Below are positions 25,597-31,393 of a stretch of DNA of 48,042 bases, piece after piece (position 1 is the stretch's first letter; every line of letters starts with the position of its first letter). Position numbers and translations under genes: made by a program. The notes under the pieces are model-generated. The model was not told where the DNA came from, searched no databases, and saw only the letters and a list, made by a program, of their open reading frames with translations. Source of the DNA: a virus; the IMG/VR virus record IMGVR_UViG_3300045051_000520, positions 1 to 48,042 of that record; one strand, given 5' to 3'.

Positions 25597-26243
25597 ACTC
25601 GTGGTGGAAAGGAAGGAGCGCACAGTACGGCTTGGCCGTGGCCTTGATTGTCGGGGCCATCGTGGGCATGACGATGGGCTGGATGCTCTGGAGCCCGAGG
25701 CCCCTGGCCCAGGAGATCGCGGCCCCCGGGGTGGTGCAACCGGACGGTAGCCACGTCCTGCCCAAGCAACCGGATGCGGGGGCCAAGCCCGCCAACCAGG
25801 TGCCGAAGGGTACCGTGGTGGAACGTATCGTGTACGTGGAGATCCAGCCGAAGCCGGTGCCGAAGCCGCCCGAGCCGGTGGCCCCCCTCCCGGGGACCGG
25901 GGAACCCGCGCTGTGGACCCCGCCCAAGATCCGGTTGGATCTCACCCTCGTGAGGGCCGCAGACGGCACCCGCAGAGTGGTGGCCTCAAGTCCGGATGGC
26001 GAGGTGGTGGGCGGCCTGGATGTGCCGGTGGAAGCCGCTCCGCCCCCGCCCAGGGTGCTCAAGTCCGCCCTGGGCCTGGAATATTCCGCGACGGTGTGGG
26101 GCAACACCAAGAGCCTGGTGGGCCACCATGATTTCGGCTGGCTCAGGGTGGGTGCTCGGGTCGGGAAAGCTACCCTGACGATGCCCAACGGAGGCACCCT
26201 GTCCGGTGCCGAGGTGGGGGTGAGCGCCCTGGTGCGCTTCTGA
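25593..26243 (+). CDS. Membrane-anchored proline-rich protein, last gene of the rightward arm (216 aa)
   Basis: One transmembrane segment (GLAVALIVGAIVGMTMGWML, about 13-32) is followed by a Pro-rich stretch (PKPVPKPPEPVAPLPG) and a beta-rich C-terminal domain ending LSGAEVGVSALVRF. This resembles single-pass inner membrane proteins that span the periplasm, such as inner-membrane spanins, but no lipobox partner was seen, so the name is not certain. The start is a GTG after AGGAGGAG. Confidence 0.65.
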   Translation: MNSWWKGRSAQYGLAVALIVGAIVGMTMGWMLWSPRPLAQEIAAPGVVQPDGSHVLPKQPDAGAKPANQVPKGTVVERIVYVEIQPKPVPKPPEPVAPLPGTGEPALWTPPKIRLDLTLVRAADGTRRVVASSPDGEVVGGLDVPVEAAPPPPRVLKSALGLEYSATVWGNTKSLVGHHDFGWLRVGARVGKATLTMPNGGTLSGAEVGVSALVRF

Positions 26244-26312
26244 GCCCCTCGTTCTTGCGTCCGGTGGGGTCTCCGTGACCTTCTGAGCCCCAAGGCCCCA
26301 CATACATAGCCC

Positions 26313-26350
26313 GAGCCCCCGAAGACCCAAGGAAGGGCCACCGGGGGCTC
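26313..26350. terminator. Hairpin between the converging arms
   Basis: GAGCCCCCG (26313-26321) pairs with CGGGGGCTC (26342-26350) with an inner CCC/GGG. It lies between the rightward lysis gene (ends 26243) and the leftward gene (ends 26359). No T-run follows on either strand, so it is probably a structural or rho-assisted stop for both arms. Confidence 0.6.
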
Positions 26351-26358
26351 AACAGTGT

Positions 26359-26727
26359 CTATCCCTTGTTCAGAGGGTTCTGGTCACTCCCGGGGTGAAT
26401 CCTGACCATCTCGAACCCGGGGGGTGGGAGGAATACGTCCCCGGGCCTGGTGAACTTGCCCAGCGCGAGGACCCCGAGCCACAGGAACGGGTTGTCCTCG
26501 ATCTTGCCACTGAGGGCCTGCTGGAGCTTCACATAGGCGCAGGTCATCCGGGCCACGTGCCGCTGTTCCTCCTCCGTGTAGTCCCCCTGTGCCCAGCGGT
26601 CCTGGAACTGCTGCATGCGCTGGCAGAAGAGATCCGCCCCTCGGGCGAGGGTGTCCAGGGTGCAGGCATCTTCCGTGGTGAACTCAGGCTTGCCCAGGCG
26701 GTCCAGGGCTCCTTGGATGTGGTTCAT
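26359..26727 (-). CDS. Hypothetical early protein (122 aa)
   Basis: Starts MNHIQGALDRLGKPEF at 26727, overlapping the previous stop (ATGA). Largely helical in the first 80 residues with a Cys pair, and a Pro-rich end (FLPPPGFEMVRIHPG). No domain recognised. It is the last gene of the leftward early operon. Confidence 0.78.
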   Translation of the reverse strand: MNHIQGALDRLGKPEFTTEDACTLDTLARGADLFCQRMQQFQDRWAQGDYTEEEQRHVARMTCAYVKLQQALSGKIEDNPFLWLGVLALGKFTRPGDVFLPPPGFEMVRIHPGSDQNPLNKG

Positions 26728-27026
26728 ACGAGCCCCCGCCATCTGTGGTTGCGTTCCACGGCCCCGGTCTTGATGGCGACGTTCAGCATGTCGTCCAGGG
26801 CGTCCAAGATCCAGGCCCGGGTGATATAGGTCTTGTCGCAAGTCCGGTACCAGGCCCACTTACCCGGGAGTTCTTCCTCTCCGGCGATGTAAGCCTCCTC
26901 CCAGGACCACAACGTCCACCGGCCCAAGGTGATGCGGTGCCTGACCCTCAGGCGGAACTGGGCCTCTTCGAGCCAGCTTGTGGACCCGATCTGGTGCACT
27001 CCGAGGAAATCCACGGGGGTGCCCAT
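26724..27026 (-). CDS. Hypothetical early protein, Trp-rich (100 aa)
   Basis: MGTPVDFLGVHQIGS, then GRWTLWSWEEAYIAGEEE and WAWYRTCDKTYITRAW; unusually rich in Trp and Arg. The ATG at 27026 forms TGATG with the stop before it. No family recognised. Confidence 0.78.
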   Translation of the reverse strand: MGTPVDFLGVHQIGSTSWLEEAQFRLRVRHRITLGRWTLWSWEEAYIAGEEELPGKWAWYRTCDKTYITRAWILDALDDMLNVAIKTGAVERNHRWRGLV

Positions 27027-27211
27027 CACTCGCCATCCTTCTTGGCGCGGTCCATGATTGCCTTTATGGAGTCGAAGATGTTCGGCGGGGCGGCCTTTCG
27101 CAGGGCCACGGCGTTCTGGATGATGAAAGCCGCCGCGAGGCCCACGGCCAGGGGAAACCCCAGGACGATGAGGGTGAACAGGTTGGGGTGGCTACTTGCG
27201 AAGTTCCACAT
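27026..27211 (-). CDS. Small single-pass membrane protein (61 aa)
   Basis: MWNFASSHPNLFTLIVLGFP starts a hydrophobic segment that runs to about residue 32, followed by a basic cytoplasmic-type tail (ALRKAAPPN and DRAKKDGE). The start at 27211 is supported by AGGAGG 4 nt upstream and lies inside the end of the previous gene. Function unknown. Confidence 0.72.
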   Translation of the reverse strand: MWNFASSHPNLFTLIVLGFPLAVGLAAAFIIQNAVALRKAAPPNIFDSIKAIMDRAKKDGE

Positions 27212-27608
27212 CGGTCCTCCTGGGGGTGGCCCCGCAGCTTCCGCAGCGCTGGCCTGGGTTGGGGGCCCCGCAGTAGCCACACCACTGTGGGCTGGGGGTG
27301 TCGTGTTGGGTTGGGTTGAATGGGTTCTTACCTGGCAGGTGGTCGTACCACAGGATACCACCGGGGCGGACCACCATTTCCCCCCTATGCAGAGGGACCA
27401 CGGCGTCCGTGACGACCCGGCCACCGGTGCTGTTCTTGTGCTCGATGACGTGCACGGGCCCGCCATCTGTCATCGGGGCCGTGGGGCTGAATGGGTCACG
27501 GGCTTCCCTGGCCTCGCGGTTCTTGCGGACCGCCGCCCGGCGCAAGGATTCCAGGGTGCAGAACACAGAGATCCACACCATGACCAGGGTGAACATCTCG
27601 GAGTTCAC
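27192..27608 (-). CDS. Membrane protein with C-terminal zinc ribbon (138 aa)
   Basis: N-terminal hydrophobic helix (MFTLVMVWISVFCTLESL), a linker, and a C-terminal CGYCGAPNPGQRCGSCG with four Cys in two CxxC pairs, likely binding zinc. The start is a GTG overlapping the previous stop (GTGA), with GAGGT upstream. Function unknown. Confidence 0.75.
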   Translation of the reverse strand: MNSEMFTLVMVWISVFCTLESLRRAAVRKNREAREARDPFSPTAPMTDGGPVHVIEHKNSTGGRVVTDAVVPLHRGEMVVRPGGILWYDHLPGKNPFNPTQHDTPSPQWCGYCGAPNPGQRCGSCGATPRRTDVELRK

Positions 27609-27937
27609 GGGCCGACCTCAATGGGGATGGTCCGGAGCTTCAGGGCCTTTGCCCATTTGGCCTCCTCCAGGTTGCACCTCCAGCAGGGGATGGTGTTCCC
27701 GTGTCCGTCCGGGATCATGCCACGGAACGCGGGGGTGCTACACACCGGGCACACGACCTCCTCCGGGTTGTGCAGGGAAATGGCGTCGAACAGGGCCTCC
27801 TCCGCCATCGTCTGCAGCATGCGGGCCACGGCCCACCGCTCCGTGGTGCCCTTGGGGCACGGCACGGCGTAGATGCCACCAGGCCCCATCCGGTAGGTGG
27901 TGCCCTGGATCACCCAGGATGTTGGCTTGTCTGTCAT
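27605..27937 (-). CDS. Small zinc-finger-like protein, first gene of the last early operon (110 aa)
   Basis: MTDKPTSWVIQGTTYRMGPG, with helical middle (ERWAVARMLQTMAEEALFDA) and a CPVC ... CWRCN pair that could bind zinc. Directly behind the best promoter in the genome (27960-27988), so it and the four genes after it are probably strongly transcribed. RBS is GAGAGGAGAG. Confidence 0.78.
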   Translation of the reverse strand: MTDKPTSWVIQGTTYRMGPGGIYAVPCPKGTTERWAVARMLQTMAEEALFDAISLHNPEEVVCPVCSTPAFRGMIPDGHGNTIPCWRCNLEEAKWAKALKLRTIPIEVGP

Positions 27938-27959
27938 GTGCTCTCTCCTCTCAAGACCC

Positions 27960-27988
27960 ATTATAAGGCCAGCCCGGGGGCGTGTCAA
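27960..27988 (-). promoter_or_regulatory. Consensus sigma70 promoter (TTGACA-17-TATAAT)
   Basis: Both hexamers are perfect and the spacer is 17 bp. The -35 lies in the loop of a hairpin formed by CCCGGGGG (27973-27980) and CCCCCGGG (27989-27996), just after the datZ stop. Confidence 0.9.
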
Positions 27989-27997
27989 CCCCCGGGC
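27972..27997 (-). terminator. Hairpin after datZ, overlapping the next promoter
   Basis: A 9-bp GC-rich stem (27972-27980 with 27989-27997) and 8-nt loop lie 9 nt after the datZ stop. No U-run follows, so termination is possible but not certain; the same DNA is the -35 region of the next promoter. Confidence 0.5.
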
Positions 27998-28005
27998 CGT
28001 TTAAA

Positions 28006-28536
28006 CTACAGGGCCATGAACACGGCCAACTGTGAGGCCATGTCGTTCTCGTCCTTGAAGTGCTCGTTGAAGTGATCCCAGGTGTCCGAGTGAAGCTGGG
28101 CCCGGATGCTCATATCCACCCCCTCCTTCCGGTAGAAGGTGTGGGCCTCCACCAGATCGGCCAGGCGCACGAGGGCCTTCACCCGGTTCGTCGAGGTGGC
28201 CATGGGCCGGGTCATCGAGCCGCGCTTGGTCCAGAACGTCACCTCCATGAGTTCCAGGACCCAGCCAAGGCCCTTGGAGATGAGGAACTTCTTGGTGGGC
28301 GTGGGCATATCGCCCCAGTCCAACTCCGGGGTGTCATGGAGCAGACACCCCTCGTACATGTCCACCTTCTCCTGGGCCATGAGCGGCTCCCGGAGGTAGG
28401 CGGCCAGCTTACCGGCGATGAGGGCCACGGTGCAGGAATGCTCGGCTATGTTCTGCCGCTTGCGCACCTCCACCATATGCCACCGGTCCACGTGCCTGAC
28501 GGCCAGGATGTCTTCCTGTGTGAGGAAGCTCAGCAT
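28006..28536 (-). CDS. datZ: DatZ: HD-domain dATP triphosphohydrolase (176 aa)
   Basis: In Z-genome phages DatZ removes dATP so that only dZTP pairs with T during replication. The HD fold metal residues are visible: His33 (AEHSC), His67-Asp68 (CLLHDTPELDWGDMPTP) and Asp127 (RLADLVEAH). The length matches the known cyanophage S-2L DatZ (about 175 aa). The start at 28536 overlaps mazZ by 7 nt. A family alternative is a YfbR-like 5'-nucleotidase, but the purZ-mazZ neighbourhood points to DatZ. Confidence 0.88.
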   Translation of the reverse strand: MLSFLTQEDILAVRHVDRWHMVEVRKRQNIAEHSCTVALIAGKLAAYLREPLMAQEKVDMYEGCLLHDTPELDWGDMPTPTKKFLISKGLGWVLELMEVTFWTKRGSMTRPMATSTNRVKALVRLADLVEAHTFYRKEGVDMSIRAQLHSDTWDHFNEHFKDENDMASQLAVFMAL

Positions 28537-29237
28537 TGGGAGTCCCCGATGTGCTTGAGGAACCCGGTGGTGCCGTCCACCCTCCAGGTCCGTTTCCGGT
28601 TTATGTGCATCTTCTGGACGACGGCCCGGCCCACGTTTATGCCTTGCAGGTGGGCGATGTCCAGGATCATGATGACCAGATCCGCGTATTCCAGCGGGTC
28701 CTGCATCTTGCACATGATGAACTCCGGGATCTCCTCCAGCACCAGCTTGGAGAGGGACTGGTGGGCCGTCCTGTCGGGCTTGATGGTGTCCGCCCACTGG
28801 GCGATGTCCGCCTGCATCTCTTCGATGCTGGGGCTGGCCTCCGGGCCCAGGTCCGCGAAGGTCTGGGAGATGGTCGGAGGGGGCGGAAGCACGGCCTCGG
28901 GCTGGAGGTCCCCGGCCAGGCCCTCACGCTCCACGATGAGGGCCTTGAGCAGGTGCAGGTAGAGGATAGCGTCATCCACCCGCCCGGTGATGGGCTCGGA
29001 GTACTCGCGTTCCGTCCCATTCCCGATGTCTTTGATGTAGGTGGAGAGGCTGTCCAGGTGTTTGGTGAGGTAAACCCACAGGGCCTTCTCGGGGATTGTG
29101 TCGAGGGTGAGGCCCAGCCGCTTGAAGTTGGCAAGCTGGTCACGGTCCCCGGCATACTCGGCCCCTTTCGAGGCCGTGAGGTCCAGCATCTTCCTGTGGG
29201 TCTCTTGCAGGAGGGCGATGAACTGGGGGGTCCGCAT
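28530..29237 (-). CDS. mazZ: MazZ-like pyrophosphohydrolase, fusion of two MazG-type domains (235 aa)
   Basis: MazZ converts (d)GTP to (d)GMP, the substrate of PurZ. The C-terminal half (about 140-235) has the DUF550/MazZ pattern: IAQWADTIKPDRTAHQSL, LEEIPEF with Glu168-Glu169-Glu172, EYADLVIMILD with Glu183 and Asp186, and INRKRTW. The N-terminal half (1-105) is another MazG-like helical module (KGAEYAG, TKHLDSLSTYI, EPITGRVDDAILYLHLL) of the DUF1599/nucleotide-modification type. A Pro-rich linker (LPPPPT) joins them. ATG overlaps the purZ stop by 1 nt (TAATG). Which domain acts on dGTP needs assay; the other may use a different nucleotide. Confidence 0.82.
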   Translation of the reverse strand: MRTPQFIALLQETHRKMLDLTASKGAEYAGDRDQLANFKRLGLTLDTIPEKALWVYLTKHLDSLSTYIKDIGNGTEREYSEPITGRVDDAILYLHLLKALIVEREGLAGDLQPEAVLPPPPTISQTFADLGPEASPSIEEMQADIAQWADTIKPDRTAHQSLSKLVLEEIPEFIMCKMQDPLEYADLVIMILDIAHLQGINVGRAVVQKMHINRKRTWRVDGTTGFLKHIGDSQC

Positions 29238-30346
29238 TACTTGGCCCAACCCATGCTCTCGACCTGGTGGTAGGCGGGGCCCCAGCCGAGCCACGAGACC
29301 CGGGAACCCTCGGAACTGGCGATGGACTGGACCTTGGAGTAGAAGGCCACGGCGGGCTGGACGGCATCCACTAGCCCGAGGGTGTGGGGGTCCAGGTAGT
29401 TCATGTAGTTGAGGAAGATGTCGCAGGGGCCTGCGATCCAGAGGGCATGCTTCAACTGCGCTTCGCTGAAGGTGAAGACCCGGCGCACCTTCTTGGTGAC
29501 GGTGGTGCGCTCCATGAGCGGGATGCCAGCCATCTTGGACAGCTTCTCCCACGTGAGTTCCTCCATGTCGGGGAACACCGGGCCGCTGTGCCCGATCTCG
29601 TTGCCCTTGGCGTCATACTCGTTGCCGACGCGGATGGGGAAGGTGCGCATCACCAGGCAGGTCTGGGTCAGGAACCGGATGGGGACGGCCACGTCGTTCA
29701 TCACCTGCTCGGGGGTGACATCGCGGCCCGTGCAGGTGGGGTAGCTCATGCCCCGGTTGAGGCTGAGTTCCACACCCTGGGCGGACTCCACCTGGATGAG
29801 TTCGGCGGTGCGGATGATCCAGTCGTATTCCTCCACCGTGACCACATACTGGCCGATGGCCTTGAACAACTCGTCATCCTCGTGGAGGACGGCGCAATCA
29901 GCCGCGACACGGGGATAGCCCTCGTCCACCCGCATGATCTTTCGGCAGGCCGCCGAGGCCGTGCCCTTCCTGGTGCTCCCGATGGTCACGAGGGCACCCT
30001 CGCGCTCCTTGTCCACGGGCAGGACCACAGAGGCCCGGGGGTGGATCACGAGCCGGTGTCCGACCTCGTAGTCCTTGAGCATCTCGATTTCCTTCGCCAG
30101 GATGTTGGGGTCGATCATGGCCCCGGGCCCGATGAGCAGCTTGGCGTCCCGGTGCACGGCACCCGTGGGCACCTGCTGGGTCATGGTGGACTCGCCATCC
30201 TTGATGAAGGTGTGCCCGGCGTTGGGGCCGAAGTTGCACACGATAACGTCGGGCTTGCGGTCCAGGGCCAGCTTGCCAGCCAGCAGGCCCTTGCCACACG
30301 ATCCCCAGGCTCCGTCGAGGATGAGGTAAGCGGACGGCTTGTTCAT
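29237..30346 (-). CDS. purZ: PurZ: adenylosuccinate synthetase-like enzyme for 2-aminoadenine nucleotide synthesis (369 aa)
   Basis: Homolog of PurA that joins dGMP and aspartate to N6-succino-2-amino-2'-deoxyadenylate (ADGS), the dZMP precursor. The P-loop is WGSCGKG (residues 14-20): Ser16 replaces the catalytic Asp of PurA (WGDEGKG), the recognised PurZ change. Other PurA blocks remain: FGPNAGHTFI (compare NNAGHT), TIGSTRKGTASA, TGRDVTPEQVMNDVAVP and YDAKGNEIGHSGPV. The protein is shorter than bacterial PurA (about 430). AGGAG lies 7 nt before the ATG. It forms one operon with mazZ and datZ. Host PurB and kinases would finish dZTP. Confidence 0.93.
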   Translation of the reverse strand: MNKPSAYLILDGAWGSCGKGLLAGKLALDRKPDVIVCNFGPNAGHTFIKDGESTMTQQVPTGAVHRDAKLLIGPGAMIDPNILAKEIEMLKDYEVGHRLVIHPRASVVLPVDKEREGALVTIGSTRKGTASAACRKIMRVDEGYPRVAADCAVLHEDDELFKAIGQYVVTVEEYDWIIRTAELIQVESAQGVELSLNRGMSYPTCTGRDVTPEQVMNDVAVPIRFLTQTCLVMRTFPIRVGNEYDAKGNEIGHSGPVFPDMEELTWEKLSKMAGIPLMERTTVTKKVRRVFTFSEAQLKHALWIAGPCDIFLNYMNYLDPHTLGLVDAVQPAVAFYSKVQSIASSEGSRVSWLGWGPAYHQVESMGWAK

Positions 30347-30372
30347 GGTGGTGCTCCTGTGAATGGGCCTAA

Positions 30373-30576
30373 TCATCGGCCCGGGTTGAGATCGTCCGAG
30401 TCCACGATTGTGGCGTCGGATTTCTTGACGATGTTGAGGTAGCCAGCGGGCTCTCTGCTCTTGTAAACATCGGGTGTATCTTTCCACTCTCCAAGGTAGG
30501 GCACTCTCTGGCCTACCTTACCAGCATACCACATCCCGGGGTCAGAGCACTTGAGAATCAGGAGTTCTTTAGCCAC
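30373..30576 (-). CDS. Hypothetical protein (67 aa)
   Basis: Starts with GTG at 30576 overlapping the end of the TSCPD gene, with GGAGAGGG upstream. Sequence MAKELLILKCSDPGMWYAGK, GQRVPYLGEW and IVDSDDLNPGR suggests a small beta domain. No family recognised. It lies between the TSCPD gene and purZ, in the same operon. Confidence 0.75.
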   Translation of the reverse strand: MAKELLILKCSDPGMWYAGKVGQRVPYLGEWKDTPDVYKSREPAGYLNIVKKSDATIVDSDDLNPGR

Positions 30577-30913
30577 GGCCCTCTCCGTAGTGCTCGTTCA
30601 AAAGCTTGAACAACTCGCGCAGGATATCGGGCTCCATCTTCAGGTTGGCGATGGTCTGTTGGAAGGCCACCAGTGGGATGCCGTGCTGGAGGCCCAGGCT
30701 CACGGACATCGCGAAGGCGTGGAGCATGTCCCGCGAGAATGAACCCTCGCGCTGGAAATCCAGGAAGATCTCGCCCAGGGCCCCGTCCGGGTACTCCCCG
30801 GTGGACACGTGCAGCTTGTTCACTCCGAACACCAGGGTGGCCCTGATGCCCCGTCGTCGGCTCGGTAGCCTGGTCCTTGTCGTCCGTGGGCTAACCATCT
30901 TGTTTTTCTCCAT
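30569..30913 (-). CDS. TSCPD-domain protein, ribonucleotide-reductase-tail-like (114 aa)
   Basis: Residues about 25-90 resemble the C-terminal accessory domain of class II ribonucleotide reductases: KLHVSTGEYPDGALGEIFLD, FQREGSFSRDMLHAFAMSVS, LGLQHGIPLVAFQQTI. Alone it has no reductase active site; stand-alone TSCPD proteins occur in phages and may bind nucleotides or a host reductase. Its place next to purZ makes a role in deoxynucleotide supply attractive. Start 30913 is preferred (AAGGA 8 nt upstream); an ATG at 30898 also has a GGAG. Confidence 0.8.
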   Translation of the reverse strand: MEKNKMVSPRTTRTRLPSRRRGIRATLVFGVNKLHVSTGEYPDGALGEIFLDFQREGSFSRDMLHAFAMSVSLGLQHGIPLVAFQQTIANLKMEPDILRELFKLLNEHYGEGRG

Positions 30914-31049
30914 ACTCAGCGTCCTTAAGCATGGCGTCCACGAGTTCGAACGCCTGGGGGTCCTCGTTGAAATACCGGGCTGGGATTCTCCTGTCGCCAA
31001 TCGCCTCGGCGGCCTGCTGGACCACGGCCCGGGTGTAAAGGATGGTCAT
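30891..31049 (-). CDS. Hypothetical protein (52 aa)
   Basis: MTILYTRAVVQQAAEAIGDR then PARYFNEDPQAFELVDAMLK; helical, acidic end. ATGA overlap with the HNH gene before it and 23-nt overlap with the TSCPD gene after it. No family recognised. Confidence 0.7.
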   Translation of the reverse strand: MTILYTRAVVQQAAEAIGDRRIPARYFNEDPQAFELVDAMLKDAEYGEKQDG

Positions 31050-31393
31050 GGCTTGCCCTTGCAGAACAGGACCGCGCATCCCCTCCGGGTGTTCTCCTTC
31101 GGGGTCACGGGCTCAAGGTGGTTGGGGTTGCAGCAGATACGGTTCCGGCACATGTGGTCCAGGTGGATGTCGTAGTTCAACGAGGTGTCATGGCAGACCA
31201 GCAAGCCGTAAACCACGCGATGCACCACGCGGTTCTTGCGGAGCCACTTTATCTTGCCATAGCCGTTGCCCGTGGTCCAGGCCCCCGTCCACTCCCAGCA
31301 ACCCGTGGCCGTGTCCACATGGATGCGGCTGGAGATCCGGAACGGAAGGGTCTGCAGTAGCCGGATCGCGCACCGTTCGAACAGGTTGCTCAT
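31046..31393 (-). CDS. HNH endonuclease (115 aa)
   Basis: HNH_3-type: CWEWTGAWTTGNGYGKI, HRVVYGLLVCHD, then HLDHMCRNRICCNPNHLEPV with the catalytic His and the Asn/His and Cys zinc-type pairs, and TPKENTRRG. Such genes are mobile and often sit beside DNA polymerase genes. GGAGG 7 nt before the ATG at 31393, which overlaps the polymerase stop (ATGA). A family relative lies at 567-869. Confidence 0.88.
   Translation of the reverse strand: MSNLFERCAIRLLQTLPFRISSRIHVDTATGCWEWTGAWTTGNGYGKIKWLRKNRVVHRVVYGLLVCHDTSLNYDIHLDHMCRNRICCNPNHLEPVTPKENTRRGCAVLFCKGKP

Noticed and set aside
29237-30346. Ordinary PurA for AMP synthesis
   Set aside because: The catalytic Asp is missing from the P-loop, the protein is shorter, and it is coupled to mazZ-like and datZ-like genes.
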